Below are positions 26,464-40,522 of a DNA stretch of 64,000 nt, piece after piece; position 1 is the first letter of the stretch; every line of letters begins with the position of its first letter. The notes beneath the pieces were generated by a model. It ran no database searches, was not told the origin of the DNA, and saw nothing but the letters and a program-made list of their open reading frames with translations. The translations under genes were made by a program, and so were the position numbers. Source of the stretch: Augochlora pura (taxonomy: Eukaryota > Arthropoda > Insecta > Hymenoptera > Halictidae); assembly GCF_028453695.1 (NCBI RefSeq), contig NC_135782.1, positions 5,518,001 to 5,582,000 on the forward strand, in the 5' to 3' direction.

Positions 26464-29400
26464 GAACCGACCCGCTAGGGAGGAGGAAACGCCGGAACGG
26501 TGAAAGGCGCGAGCTCCCTCAGGGACTTTAACCGAAACGTATAAATGGATGGGAGAGAGCAGGCGAACGACAGCCTCCTAGCCTGCCCTGGACCGGCCCC
26601 GAATTACCTTTTACTCCCCGGACAACAGGCCGAACTGCGTCCTATTGATGGATACTCCGCGAATTTACGCTGGCCTCTCATCCCCGAGGTGTCCTATTGT
26701 GGAAGCGGCGACGATGGACGCGGCTTGCTGATATCTGCTCGCTGGACTCGTCGTTTGACCCTTTAACCCCACCAGCTGGATCGCACGTACACGCGCGCGT
26801 CGACGTTGCCTCCGTTCTTTTTCACGGTCCGGCGTACATGCGGACGTTTCTATGGCCTTTGCTTTCATTGCTGGTACAGGGTCTACCGACGACAGGTTTC
26901 ATTTCGAATAATGCACTGATTTACCATCTGTCAAATAATTTGCTTTTAATTATTGATTTACATCAATAATGAACGAAACCATTGGACCTTTCCAATCGTT
27001 AATTGTCAATCGGTATAAACGCAATACTGAATTAATAAAACGAAATCTGTTTTCGCATATGACAAGTCGAAACTGCATCATTAACACGAATGGAAGGAAT
27101 TATCAGTGTAAAATATATCTAATATCGCTATATTATCAATGAATTGATACGTGTTATATGCAATTAATATACTAAGTTTCAAGTTAATCTAGCAAGCAGT
27201 ATTCGTTTTATTTAAATTACCGACTTGTACGATGGTGGGTAACAGTCTTTTTGTATTCTTCTCGGATACGTTATCTTTAATGAGCATACGACTAAATCTA
27301 GTATGGGACACCATTAAAATAGCCCGGACATGTTTCTCGACAAGGTTTCGTCGACTCGGTTCTTGTGGCCGACGAGATTTCCATCGACAACATTTAAATC
27401 CAGTGGAATAGACGCTAGACTTCCTAATTCACGCCGTCCACCGTGAGATCGTATCTCTGTCCAGCGAAAATAATTAACCGCGGTACATTTCCTGTATGAA
27501 ACGCAGTGTTAAACAGGCCTAAACAGCTAGGATGTTACGCAGCGAATAGCCTCGAACAAGAAATGGAGGAGGAACAGGTTCGATTCGCCGGTTAGTAGCA
27601 TTCCTCACGGTGAAGAGATACTGGCAACGTTATTAATTTGCCATTTTCTCGGCTAACGGTTATCGAAATAATTATTCAACCGGCTCGGCAGCGCGAGTCG
27701 ATTCCGCGAATCGCGAGATCCTCGAACGCGTAATTAAAACACTTGAAACCCATGCTCTATAGGAGGAACGACATCAATAACAGGTTGCAGCGTTCACCGA
27801 AATCATAACTCCGCCAGCGGGAGCATAAATATCAAAAGTATCGCAGAAAGTGTCCATAAAGGAGCCAATAACGACGCCGGGATACCGGGAAATAGCAACG
27901 AAGCGTAATTATAGCATAATTATATTTTCTATTTTACCGTCGGCCAGAAACACGAGCCAGCCCGTGCAAGCGTTCGAGCCGCATCTCCCGTCATCGCTTC
28001 CGGATCGGTGCGTGTTCGCACGGATTTTTTCTGGTTCGCCAGACGGGGGCCTACCCGTGTATCCACCATCCACCGTTACCCCGTTCCGGGCGCGCTGTCA
28101 CCGGTGAAAACGGTCGGCTAGATTTCCCGTGGATCGTCTCTAAACAGCGGTGTTTACGATACCCGGGCTGATTGTCCGTCGCGACACCCTTAATCGGCGT
28201 CCCTATTAACGCGTTTTTCCCTTGCGATCCGACCCGGCCGCATCCGTAAATCCTCCTGCTACAAGATTCCCGCGGCCGTTCGCGCGATAAGGGCCGGTGA
28301 CAACGCTTTCAGCGAGCGACAGCGAGCTTAGAGTACCGTTGACGAGATACAGATAATTGGAAATGGGAAATTACGCCGGCCGATACGCCCGGAGCCGCTC
28401 GCCAGCATGGATAATGAGCGCGAGCGAGCGCGCGCGCGCGGCTCGAGCATTCCGCGGAACCTGTTCGCGGAAAATTATAATTCGATACAATTAGAAGCGA
28501 TTTTCATTTTCACCGTGACTCAGCGCGCCTCGTTAGCGTTCGCCATCCCCGCTTTAATCGGAACCGCAATTACGATTCGACGAATCGCGCGGTGCTACCG
28601 CGGGCGTGGCCGCGTTTTATTCCAAATCGAATAATGACACGACGCGTAGGATAGATTTTTTGTTGACCGTTTTCTAAATCGACGGCAGATTACACGAACA
28701 ATCCTTCGTACGGGTTCATTGAATTATTCATTGGAAAGTGATTATCCGTTTCACTTGCCACGCTGCAGGAAGCACTTACTTATCTCAATGACTTGGACAC
28801 GTACTTATGCGTAACACTGGCACATATAAATTCTTACTATTACGATGAGCAATACTTATTCCATTCATTCATTTTTAATTACTGCACCGGGATATGATAT
28901 ATTACTAAGAATATTTAATAATACTTAATATTCTACAGTATGTTATTAATTTTATAATTTGATTTTTCTACGAAATGGTCACAAGTTTATTCATTAAAGT
29001 AATATCGATATATTTTTCTAAATATTTGCCCAACAAAATAAAATAATGTTTTACCTAAATATTTTATCAATATTTCGTAATTATCTCTGCTTCGAAAATT
29101 TTATTAAAAGGATATCTAAACCACACAAAATTGAATCAACTTCGTTGCAGTAGCAGAAAAAGAAAACACGCTGTCGAAATTAATGAAGCCTTTAATCAGA
29201 GAATTTATTTAATTTCAAAGTAAGAAACGATTTCACTCGCTTCCCAACCGGGGAATAATTGAACGCGAAATGATTTCCTCTAACAATTATTTTCAAACGA
29301 TCGTATATTACACTTGCAACGTCCCGGCCCGGCATTTCCCTCAATAATGAAAGAATCGCATAACGAAAACTCGAAACGCAACTTTTCCGTCGATGGTTTA

Positions 29401-32400
29401 ATTTCTGTCTTTACGGGAGCGAATTCGTTCGTTAGCTCGCGGAATCTTGGTTTAACCGCGGATGATCTTTCGATCGCCGTTCGGAAGGTATGCGCGCGAT
29501 GATCCTTTATCGAGTTTAGTGCGCCGCGGTTTCGGTTTTCGTTGGTCGAAGATGGGGACCCCGCGTCGGACGCGTTCCGGCCGCGCTGCCGGTTTTACGG
29601 CCGCGAAGGCTTCCGATTAGAAAGTATCGCGGGGCTGCTTCTAAATTGATACGGTAAAGTTACGAATTGATAGGGATTCAGCGGGTCTAATTAATACGTA
29701 CGGCACAATGCGGCCTATGGTTCATACTCGGCTACCATGTTTGCGGCTAACCGTTTACGCTCGTATCTGTCCGCTTGTTACGGCTGTATTATTTATAACC
29801 TGCGTATTGCGGCCGATAAAGATGTAAATGCGCTGATAACTTCTGCGCGCAGATTTAATATTGTTGCGTGTCCGGGCCTTTCATTGCGCACTTAGATTCC
29901 TCTTAATGCAAATTCTCGTAATTAGCCTCCCTGAGAAATAGTTTTCCGCCGTCGCGGATAAACAGCCTGATTTATTTCCGATTTTCTATCCGCTCGCGGC
30001 GAAGAATAAATTTACTATTTGGGTTAACGCTGTCGAGCGCTGAAAATTGCAACGATCAATGGGGTCGAAACACGCGGAACCGGACGACACTTGTGAAATC
30101 TGTCCAATGCCCGGTGCCGTTTTACGAGCGAAGGCGTCGTCGCCGGTAAGTAATACCGTCGCCGTTTCGCGAAGCGAACGGCGACAAAGAGATTCTCGTC
30201 TCGAAAAATTCCACCGCGATGGATAGCCGCATTATTCCGCCGGGATAACGCGGAATTTTGCGCGTAACCGTCGTTTATTTTGAACCGTTCGAAACACGCG
30301 CAATTATGCGGCGTACACGGTTGCACGACAGCGATAAATTCCGCGAACGACCGGCTCAAGTTGCACGGTAATTTTACTGCTGTTTTCGTGCGGTTCACGT
30401 TCGTGCTTTCTTTTCTTTTCTTATTTCTTCTTCTTTTCTTTTCTTTTTTCTTTTTTTTCGTTCCTCCTTTCTTCTCCGAGCGTCTCTCGAAACGAGCTGC
30501 GGAAGAATCTTTCGAGTGCATCTCGAGACGCCGGTCGATTTCGAGACGCACGCCTCGGGGCGGAAAAAGGAAAACCTCGACGCTCGCCTGATGGCTGCTC
30601 CGAAGTATCCTCTCTTCGACGTTCGAATCGTTTCCGGGGGAAGCGGTGAAAACGGAATTTCTCCGCGTCTGCTACGTATCTCAACGTATTGCCGCCTTCT
30701 TTGTGCGCCACGCCGTTGCGCCAGTATTTTAAAAACGTTTTAACATAATCAGCGGATAAGCGTGTCAGCTGCGGGGGATGCTGTCTCGACCGACTCTCTG
30801 TTTCGCGAACGGAAAAACGTAAATACGCGAGCAAGACGTTCTCTTCAGTCCGGAATTGCATTCTTCGACTCTGAAAGACAAATTGCTTTTGTCAATTTTT
30901 TATGGCTTGGAAACTGTACGTTTCGAGCTGTACGGTACTTGTAAAGTATCTTGTTCGTTACCTTGTTAATAAGGATTTATTATTGTAATTATTAGGATTT
31001 ATTATAATTAAATTATATATAATTTTGCATTGGGTCAGATGTATATACGTAAGATCGTGGAGGGAGGAATTAGTTTCACCAATTTTTTCAAGATGAGAAA
31101 ATTGTGTTTCTACCCTTAGAATATTTACACATAATTCGTGCATGTTCACATTCTAACAAATAACTTTAAATTCCACGAAACACCAATCTGTGTATAAATT
31201 ATTTCAAATCAAATTTAAAAAATAAAGAGGTGTGTGTAAATATAAAGTTACTCGTACACACTGTAAAACAAAAAATGGTAATGTAAAATAGAAGATAAAA
31301 AATTATTGTAAAGTATCACAAGCCTCTCCACCCAAATAAAAAGCAATAAACTCTAAAATACCTAATATAATCATCCCCTATGAACGCCCATAAAAATATA
31401 CAGAATTAAAATCGCATTTAAAATGAGGAAAACTTGCAAATAATAGTAGCGGATCGAAAAATGATTTCCAATATCCCGATGCACCTGCACTCGAAGCAAC
31501 GAGTTTCAAATCGTATAAGCTGAATTTACAAACGCGTATTCCTTTCATGCCAGGTGTGGTGCGAAGTTACAGCAGGTGACCAGAGGTGAAGAATGAAGAA
31601 GTTAGCGTCGGATCGTGTGGCGTGGGTGGCGGTTCTATCGGAAGGCAACGCCGGATCGAAGTCGGGCATAGTTCCCGAAGGGTTGCGGGGGCGGGCGTGC
31701 GGGGGTCAAGCGGCGAACAATACAAGTTAGGAACCGGCGAATGGACACAGGGATTGTAAGGCAAATGGGTGACTGGCGCATCGGAAGAGGACCTGGGGAA
31801 CCATGGCGCATAAACCGATACGGTTATTTCGGAATATCAGCAGCCATACGCGACCACTCGATGCTTCCATTTCAATGTTCCGCCCCTCCAAGCGTAAAAG
31901 TGGCGAAAATGCGTCTGGATGTGGGGTGAGCGTCTGCCCCGGAGAAGGGCTGCGAGACCCCGCCGTGTAATACCCCAGTGGCTGGGAACGAGCTATCGAG
32001 ACGTAAACTTCTATACTACCGGAATTAGCTCCGCAGAGTCGGCCGGAATCGCGGACGATTCGAAATTTCGTTCGATTCGAGTGGCGGGGAAATGCTTGCG
32101 GACTCTTCACGCGACGCTCCTCTTCCGCTTTTAAACCGACGCCGCGTAAAATTGTCACCCCCGACGCGTTTTTTTCTCGACGCGATAGGAGAAGCGATTG
32201 TATTTCGTTAATCGAGAGTTCGCTGCGCATTTATACGGCGTTTTAATTTTGCAAAACGCGGAGGGGTTGAAGAATCTAAATTTTAAGATGCGAGTCGATC
32301 ATTTCTTTAATTTTATGACGCTGTGGGTTTAATAATAAATTAACACAAGCATCATCAATCTTTTCTAACAATTTTCTACGCGAAGCGCACTTATAACAAA

Positions 32401-33017
32401 TCCTGAAGCTTTTAAAATTATTATAAGCTTCATTTTATTTATTAATAAATTAGTAAAATGAGTCGATTATAAAATTTGATTAACAAAAATCTAGATTGTT
32501 TATTAGTTATACAATCTAGACGAAATTGACTAAAATTGTCCTAAATATATAAAATAAATACATTTTCAAAAAGGGATGAATCATTTGATTAAAATGGTAT
32601 TTAGAGCTTTAATCTTCCTTCCTGTATTTATTACCTTGCAAGATGCATTGCAAAAATTGCAGCAATGAGAAACGTACATTTTTTAAAAAATACATCAAAT
32701 ATTTCTCGCTTCCTGTAAAATCGAATTGCAAATATTTGCAAGTACAGTAAAATGGGCCTAAGAAAAGCGAAGATCGCGACGATCTGAGGGATGAACGATG
32801 GAAGAATTGGGTTGAAGCACAAGTCGCCGATAATTTACTATACGCTTTTATTTCGTTTGTATATCATAGATATAGCTTATGAGTATAATTCTACATCAAG
32901 TTTCGAAAATGGATACATTTACATTCATTGTCAATGGATTACCTTTTCGCCAGTGTACGGTCGGTAAACGTCGTATCGTCGTCGTCGTCGTCGATTCGCC
33001 ACCCTCGTGTGTCGTTC

Positions 33018-33074
33018 ATTATCATTATTATTATTAATATTATTATTAATATTATTATTAATATTATTATTATT
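33018..33074. repeat. (ATT)n array with 15-bp period
   Basis: ATTATTATTAATATT-type units repeat about three times. The unit is nearly self-complementary, so the array can fold on itself. Confidence 0.95.
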
Positions 33075-33380
33075 TTTTTCTTCATCTTAATCGCATACCG
33101 GCATACGTTCTCATTTCTCGTCGTACGGTTGTATAATACTAAATCTTGAAATAGTCGGTTAGACATGAGAGACTCCATTATTCCGTTACTTTTTTTTTTG
33201 TATTACTTAACGTGGTAGGTAGGTATTGAAGGACAGCTACGCTCTCTTATCAGTTATAGTTATTACATTAATTAGGTATCATCCAGCGGCACTCGGTGAG
33301 CCGCGGCGTCCGCGATTTTTCATGGCGATTGTTATCACGCCGCCGGTCGATCGATCAACTTACGTTTATCTCCTCCATCA

Positions 33381-33395
33381 CTCTCTCTCCTCCTC

Positions 33396-33430
<35 letters not shown>
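33381..33430. repeat. (CT)n followed by (GC)n
   Basis: A CT run ends at about 33419 and passes directly into a GCGCGCGCGC run, a potential Z-DNA former. Confidence 0.95.
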
Positions 33431-33517
33431 TCTACGTCCCTGTCACTCTGATCGATCAACGACAGGCCGCGGCTCCCCGCTTCACTGAGCAAACGTTAAC
33501 GTTTACGTAGTGTTAAT

Positions 33518-33525
33518 TATTTACA
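33518..33525 (-). promoter_or_regulatory. Candidate Pumilio site (TGTAAATA)
   Basis: The minus strand reads TGTAAATA, a canonical Pumilio element. It lies beyond the most distal seed match, so it may fall outside the mRNA. Confidence 0.15.
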
Positions 33526-33801
33526 TCGAAGAAAAAACTCTTGAAGTAATACACGGCTTTTCCATTCATTTTAATGTAGGTACAGCAAAAGACGATAATT
33601 AAGACCTAGATCCACGGGCTTTCAATCGATAATTCCGGTTCGTTTTATTTCGTTCGCTATCCATTGATTTATTCATATCTATTTACTCCACAGCTCGCAC
33701 GTCCTCTTAACTTGTGTCTATGTATTCACTATGCATGTACTTATGTATGCTTACCAACGTTCATTTTTTTCCCTTTTCGTTTTATTTACTCGTTTTTTAG
33801 T

Positions 33802-33808
33802 TACGTAT
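33802..33808 (-). promoter_or_regulatory. Candidate miR-iab-8-5p target site, most distal
   Basis: Fifth heptamer match, just before several AATAAA-type signals in transcript sense (plus-strand 33781-33786 and 33668-33673). At 11.5 kb from the stop codon its inclusion in the mRNA is the least certain. Confidence 0.25.
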
Positions 33809-33974
33809 TTCCGCGCCACGCGCGTTCACGACCGACGAATGTGGTTCACGAGGAGCTCGACTCGAACCAAAGGAAAAACGAAACGAGCGGACGAGAAGAC
33901 GAGAGGGAACCGCGAGACAAAGAAGAAACGGAAGAGAAACAAACGAACAAACAAGCAAACAAACAGACAAACAA

Positions 33975-33994
33975 GCGCCGCCGCCGCCGCCGCC
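33975..33994. repeat. (CGC)n microsatellite
   Basis: Six perfect CCG/GCC trinucleotides after a run of CAAACAAA-type repeats (about 33942-33974). Confidence 0.9.
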
Positions 33995-34295
33995 TCGGGA
34001 AACTGTGTCTCGCTGGGGCGATTCATCAACGATCGACCGAGGGAGAACGGGTGCGAAACGAGCAACCGCCGATCTCCCTTTTTTTCTTTTTGTTAAAAAC
34101 CGCGCGAGGCCGGCCCAGGGAAACAACAATAAACGATCACAGTACGTCGAAGCGTTCGAGCCGCTCGAATAACGGACACCACCCTTTCGCGGGGGAATCG
34201 TCCTCGAGGACCTACAGGCGAACGAAACGATTAAAAACGACATGTGCACAAACCCGGCTCTACGTGTGGCTTTCCACTCGATTTTTACCACCTCT

Positions 34296-34331
34296 CAATC
34301 CTCTCTCACTCTTTCTCTCTTTCTCTCTCTT
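34296..34331. repeat. CT-rich tract
   Basis: Short CT/CTTT tract of about 36 bp. Confidence 0.85.
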
Positions 34332-35846
34332 CAATTATCATTACACGGCTCGACTTACAATCTAATTGATAAAAAAAAACCGCGACTCGCTCGGTCGCCG
34401 AAACGACAAACAAACGGTTCCCGCCGGGCAATGAACGGAGGTTTTTAACAGAGGGCCTCGAGGATCCGGCGGTCCTTTCACTGGGCAGACAGGGGCGAAA
34501 ACACCACCCCCGCGACGAGCGCAGCACCCTCGAGGCGTCATCAACCCGCTGAGAAACTAGCCGGCGGGATACCAATGGTCGCACAGTACGTTCGCGAAAA
34601 GTGGGACAGCTGCCAATGAAAGATACAACGATGCGGAGTGTGGACGACCGGCAGCCTCGCCGCGAAAGCCGGGACCGGTTCGGAGCGGGTACGGAAACTG
34701 CGAAACAGTTCATCGAAATCGTCGGACAAGGGAGCTTCGATATTTTTATTTCGCGGTTATCCGAATTTGCGAGGATGCTCTGTCGAGAACCGATTCAATC
34801 GAGTTCTTTGATTCGAGTACTGTGTCCTGGCATTTATTTCTATGGTTGAAACGATTTTCATTCCTTTGTTCTTAATATTGGGGTGGTCTGAAATAAATTG
34901 CGTTTTGAAGTAGCTATAGGAAATTGTGCATTTCGAATTTGTATTGTAGTATGCTATGTGACATTTGAAAGCGTATATGTCGTTTTATTGTTTAATGTCT
35001 GTTAATTGATTTTAATGAATTCATAGAGAAATATGTTCTATAAATATATGTTCTATAATAATCTATGTTCTATAAATTGATTTCAACTCTGTGGCAATAT
35101 AATATACTGTTCTCAAAGGCGATTAAGCGTCTTTTAAAATACTTTCAAGCATTCTGTAAATTTCAACTGCAATTCAAAGGTATAAATTACCCCCTGAAGA
35201 GTACGTCATCCTCAAATTCGCAATTCATTCCCATACCCAATAATTGCATGAAAGAAGAGGAACTTTAAATTTATTATATACATTCAACGCTTAGAAATCG
35301 GTATCAGGTTACTGAGTATTTTAGAGTCTGGACTATTTTTGAATGAAACTTTTGTAGACGCGATATTATAGTGAACGAAGTTCATTCGAGGATTACGATC
35401 GAATCGACAAGAGCATCCTCGATCGCTCGTGGCCGATCCCGTTCCCGAGTGCAACACGCGCGGACCGATCCATGGTTCTCTAGCACGCAGAATAGAAAGA
35501 ACGCACGATAGGAATAATATATTACAAGCAGACGCGCCGATTCTCTTTCTCGCCCTTCGAATCACGAGCGGCGATCGGTGTCCGCGTACCACGGTCTCGG
35601 TTTTATGGCACGATGGACACGGAGGGTCTGCTGGTCGATCGTTGACGAGTAGAAAAATGGTCGGACCGTGGTACGAGGGATGAATCGCACCGTTCCCCCT
35701 CGTGCTCGTAACGCTTAAATATCTGTACATGTGCACCGCCGGATCGAAGAAAGAATTTCTCTCTGTTCCGACGAATTTCTGGATCACGCGCCCTCGGAAC
35801 GCCTAATCAAGGGCGGATCAGACGTTTTCTATATAATATTAAAGAT

Positions 35847-35966
35847 AATATGAAATATAATGTCAAAGTTAATATGAAATATAACATGAAAGATAATATG
35901 AAATATAATGTCAAAGTTAATATGAAATATAACATGAAAGATAATATGAGATATAATATGAAAGAT
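35847..35966. repeat. 24-bp tandem repeat with 48-bp higher-order period
   Basis: Five 24-bp units starting AATATGAAATATAA (or AATATGAGATATAA) lie head to tail at 35847, 35871, 35895, 35919 and 35943. Units alternate between a TGTCAAAGTT and a CATGAAAGAT ending, so the 48-bp pair repeats exactly once. It is in the presumed abd-A 3' UTR; the open frames through it are by-products of a period divisible by three. Confidence 0.95.
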
Positions 35967-36490
35967 GATACGAAAAATCGTGGGGAAAATAAAGATCGAC
36001 GCTTTCTTCGATCGAACGTGCACGCAGCACCGCAACTAAGAAGACAAACGCTCGTCGCTACCCTCCCTCTCCGTCTTCGCATTTAACAAAAAACAAATAT
36101 ACGAAAAAATATGAAAAATAAACAGTTCATAAATAAACAATCAGATTTACAGATAAAAAAAGAACATATAACAAATTCCATCGTTTTTCTTTTTTTTTTT
36201 TTGTCGCAGACTCCGTGAGACGGATTCGGTTGATCTAACACGCCTATTTAAATAACGCTTTTTCTTCTCCTGTTTTTTTTTCTTTCTTCACGGCGACACC
36301 TAATAAAATCGGGCACGCAGCTATCCAAGAATAGAAATTCACTTCGATCTCCGATCGATTTGCCACCTTGCGCATGTGTTAATTGTGTGTGTATGTATTG
36401 TAGTACGGCGCGATTCATGCTTCATTCTCTCGTTTTTCGAACGTGGTTTTCTCACTCGCACGATTTCGATATATCTTCTCTCTTTCATAC

Positions 36491-36524
<34 letters not shown>
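36491..36524. repeat. (CT)n microsatellite
   Basis: Uninterrupted CT run of about 34 bp in the presumed abd-A 3' UTR; it would be GA in the transcript. Confidence 0.95.
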
Positions 36525-36527
<3 letters not shown>

Positions 36528-36918
36528 ATCTTTCTCTCAATGTCTCTCACATTCTTGCGATCAGTCTGGCACTCGACAAAGAAAGAACGTCGTGACATCG
36601 TTTCGAACAACGCTTGAGCCACACTCAATACAGTGTTACCGATTTCCCGCGAATAATTTCCTTAATTCGGATAAGAGAAGTCTCGGCGCCCGGTTTGTGG
36701 CGTCGCGACGCCGCGCGCCGTTTTTTTCCCCGTATATTCGTTTCTATTTCACCGTCGATCTGACTCGAGGAGAGTGTAAAACGCTCGTGGCTTTTAATTA
36801 CGCGAGTTTGGCAAGTCGGGCAAAGTTGTACTACTTAGAACGCAATATCGTCGACGTTGTGTCTCGTCGTCTTCGCTCACGTGTTTTGTGTGTGTGTTTT
36901 ATTTTTGCCTTCTCAAAT

Positions 36919-36972
36919 TATATATATATAATATCTATGTATTTATATATATATATATTTATATATATATAT
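36919..36972. repeat. (TA)n-rich tract
   Basis: Alternating AT runs separated by CTATGTATTT-type sequence. Confidence 0.9.
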
Positions 36973-37718
36973 AACCTATGTATGTATATATGTATACGTG
37001 TAGACCTAGTCGATATTATTAAATTCAATATAATACATCTATAATAATGGTAAGAATAGAGCGAGTAAATCGTTTGGATGGACAGGATGGGATAGAGGTT
37101 GTGTCACGATGAAGGGATTCTATGGTTTTGGGATTGGTGGAGGGTGGGGATGAGAACCGGTGTGAATGGAGGGGGTGGTGAGTGTACGAGGAAGCGTTTA
37201 TGAACGATACATGATATGAATTACGCCGCGGTTATTTGGAATAATAATCTATAACAATGTAGATGCCATAGGTAGCTTAAAAGGTAAGCCGAGAGAAAGC
37301 TTCGTATGTGGACGGCGCCCGCACAGTTTCCTTTTACTCTAAAAAAACGTCCGTCGATCCTCTCCGACCGGCGCCCGACCGATCCGGGGACACCGCGGGG
37401 CCCCTCCTCGATCACATCGAATTCGAAAGCGTGGAGCCGCACGGCGCTCCGACGAGAGAAACTTAACAGGGGGGGGACACGACCGAGATTGTAACTAGGA
37501 AAAGCAACGAGAAAAACGGGAGACAGGAGGCCCCACCGGTCACCGAATCGTCGGGCACCCGACAATCCTCCCCCGAAGAAAAGGTCCACGCTCGGCCACT
37601 TCCGACCCCTCTCCTTCCGCTTCTTTTCATCGTCTACGCGCTCCCCCTTCCTCCTCGTTCGATTCGATTCGACTCGAAACGTAGTCGTCACTAACCGTTA
37701 AACACCTTAATGGATACG

Positions 37719-37725
37719 TACGTAT
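37719..37725 (-). promoter_or_regulatory. Candidate miR-iab-8-5p target site (ATACGTA)
   Basis: Fourth heptamer match, inside an overlapping palindromic TACGTACGTA. It also gives a TATACG 6-mer in transcript sense. Confidence 0.38.
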
Positions 37726-37824
37726 ATAACACGGCCGCTACGAGTGTCTCGCCGCTCGCGAGCAACTGTACAAACCACCCTCTCTAAATCCTTAATCATT
37801 CGATAATTAATCGGTAGTCTTCGT

Positions 37825-37831
37825 TACGTAT
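37825..37831 (-). promoter_or_regulatory. Candidate miR-iab-8-5p target site (ATACGTA)
   Basis: Third heptamer match, again with a TATACG 6-mer. It is about 100 bp from the next site at 37719, close enough for paired action if both are in the UTR. Confidence 0.38.
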
Positions 37832-39164
37832 ATCCCTAATTTGTCGGACGCATCGGTGCCGCCCGTTCCACGGCCTCTGTCCGCCAATGTGAATCCGTCA
37901 ATCGGCAATCGACCGTCTTCTCGCACTCTGCCTGACCTCGCAACCGAGATTCGGAGGATTTTTAGGTTTACAATTTGTCCTTGTTGGCGACGCTGCTATG
38001 TAACATCTTGATACGATCACGCGACGTTAACGAGGGAGAAGTTTTTTCCTTTAATATAATTGAAAAAAAAGTTGCAATTATTATCAACCTATGGATTTTG
38101 TGATTTTAAATATGAGAGAATTAAAGAGTCGGTAGATTGTCTCTAACTGAGAAATTAATATTTGAAGGAATTTATGTTCTTCCAATTTATAACTTTTATT
38201 TAGCGTAAATGGTCCATAGTCTATTTAATGGCGTTTCTCAAACCCTTTTCGAGCGTCTATTGTATTATTCTTTTCCGAATATATACCTGTCGTTTGGACA
38301 AATTTAGGATAGATTTTTGGAAGTGATTGGAGCACCAGGAATGATCGGATCGCGTCGCGTTCATCATCCCTTAAAAATTCGATAACTGAGTCTCGTCCCA
38401 GGCCGTCTCGTCTTTTCGTCTCTCCTCGTTCGTGTCCGATTGTACACCGCGGTTTTCTACTTCTGGTCGGCTCGAAGAAGATATAGTTGTTGCGCGTCAC
38501 CGGAAGTAGCAACGCTACCGACTCTCGGGCCCCCGAAGACGAAGAAAGAAGCACGCGAGCGTGACATGTTCACGCGAGGGGAAACGAACATAACGCGATA
38601 TGCTTTCGAAGAAATGAGAAAGGCGTCGGTGCGCGTCTCGCACGCGATTCCGCTTTGATCCCCTCGGACGCATGCGGACGATTATGCTAGCCGAGGTTCC
38701 CCCTATTTTTCTGCATCCGAGTTACGTTGCGAACATCGCTGATCAATTTTCCGCGGATCTGCTGGGTCGTCGTGCAAACGTCGCACATCGATTTCAATCG
38801 AATTCTCGCGGTTAATCGAAAACATTCAAGTCGCTTATCAATCTCAACAAACCAAAATTACTTTTTTCGAACTGTAAACTCTTACTACTAGAATTTGACT
38901 CGCTATTCACGCGAAGATTAATTAGATACTAACAGCTACAACTAACGAAAGGAAATCACTCTCTGTAAATCGAAACGAAGATAAGCCTATTACAAGTCAA
39001 CAAAATAATTACATAGTACGCAAGAGAACGCTAATATCTTCCAGATCGTTAGCCATCGGTGAACTTAACAAAACATTTATACAACATTAAAAACGATCAT
39101 TTAAAAAGAGGTTTCTATTCAGCGAATAAAGAACACGATAATAAATGCTTAAAACGTCAATGTA

Positions 39165-39172
39165 TATATACA
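39165..39172 (-). promoter_or_regulatory. Candidate Pumilio site (TGTATATA)
   Basis: The minus strand reads TGTATATA, an exact match to the Pumilio consensus UGUAHAUA, within the presumed abd-A 3' UTR. A single 8-mer in AT-rich DNA is weak evidence. Confidence 0.25.
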
Positions 39173-40229
39173 AGCAAACAGTCGACACGCAGCTCCGACA
39201 GATCGTCGGCCCGCGAAATCGAATTAATACCAATGCGCCACGTTTGCACCCCCGTCGCAGCGATAAAAAAAAAAACTCTGAAAACAAAACCGAAACGTGA
39301 ACACCGTGATAACGAAACGAGCTTGGTGCTTGTTAACATAGAATTCGAGGAAAAGAGAACAAATTAACGATTCTCGGACCCGGCGGCAAATGTACACCTT
39401 TTTCAGGCGGTGTCTTTTCCGTTTTCGAAAACCGCGCCCTGATCGCGTTCGCAGGAGACCGACCGTCAAAAATTCACGAACACCGCACACACGCGCGTTC
39501 TTTTCTACGTTATTTTCAACCGCTGTTATTCCCTCGCAAAAATCTACATTGCCATTGCATCGTCGAGACATCGGTTACAATTACGTCGCTCGCGTAAATC
39601 GTTTCGCGGGGGGTGGGTTGAGGGTGGTTGGAGGGAGGGAAATGTGAACGTACAGCTCGTCTCTGTGGACACGCATGCTCGGAGCGTAATCGTTACTTTA
39701 CGTACACGGGAATATTTATCGCTAACAGTACGTTTAGTTTAGGTAATTAGCGGTACAGTATTTAATATGAATCCTATCGGTTTCTTTTTGTCTGACTACA
39801 CTCCTCCGCCATTTTTGTCTCTCGACCCCCGTAGAATTCCCCTGAAAACGACGCTATCCCGCGCTCGGATTACGGACGTGTGTCTATTTCCTCGTGGTTT
39901 CGATTCTCCTCTCTTTTTCTCTTTTCTTTTCTTTCTTTTGCCGTCCTCCCCCGTTATCTAGTACAGTCGCGCGATAATCGAGCTAAAAACATCCCCTATG
40001 TTTCGTCGCAAGGTAACAAAGTCTTATCTATGCGTTTATTAATTTGTCTCGACACTTCTCTCGGGTCTCTTAGCGATCGTTCGTTCTCTCCTCAGAGAAA
40101 CCCTTCTACGTACGACGTCGCGCGTATCCTAAATTCTTAGCAGGCTACTATCAAAATCGTTTTTTGTTTCTTTGTCCTTATAGAGCGCGCGCGGTACAAC
40201 AGATTCATTTTTTCCTCGTTTTTTGTTCA

Positions 40230-40275
40230 TATATATATATTCTATGTTCATATATATATATATATTTATATATAT
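40230..40275. repeat. (TA)n-rich tract
   Basis: Two TATATATA runs, then T10 and a possible minus-strand AATAAA at plus-strand 40288-40293. Confidence 0.9.
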
Positions 40276-40522
40276 ATTTGTTTTTTTTTTATTCTCATAT
40301 ATAATATAGTCGTTACTTTTATATATCGTGCGGTATTGTGTACACTATGATTTTACAATCTGGTAAATATATAGTCACTGGACGATTCGTACAACGGATT
40401 CCCCGCCTTCGTGGAAAACTAAACGACTCTCCAACTAATCTTTTTTTTCTCTTTTTCTCTTCCTCCCTTTCCCGCTCTTTCTATCTCCCCTTCTCCCTAT
40501 GACTATCTCTCTTGGTTCGAGT

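Larger units (their letters stand above)
22301..33599. other. Gene-free interval proximal to abd-A 3' end
   Basis: No gene is supportable. It holds a pyrimidine tract (22975-23060), a GAC run (23381-23404), the longest GA-rich block of the window (25710-25880), a second GA run (26118-26150), a CT minisatellite (26386-26463), a short GC run (28427-28442), an ATT-type array (33018-33074) and AT-rich spacers such as 26930-27200, 28840-29150 and 30960-31440. The rightmost part could still belong to the distal abd-A 3' UTR. Confidence 0.55.

Noticed and set aside
1..33000. Ubx exons
   Set aside because: No second homeodomain, YPWM or Ubx-type N-terminus was found on the minus strand.
33664..34365. 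233-residue open frame on the plus strand
   Set aside because: It runs through CAAACAAA, CGC and CT repeats; no domain and biased composition.
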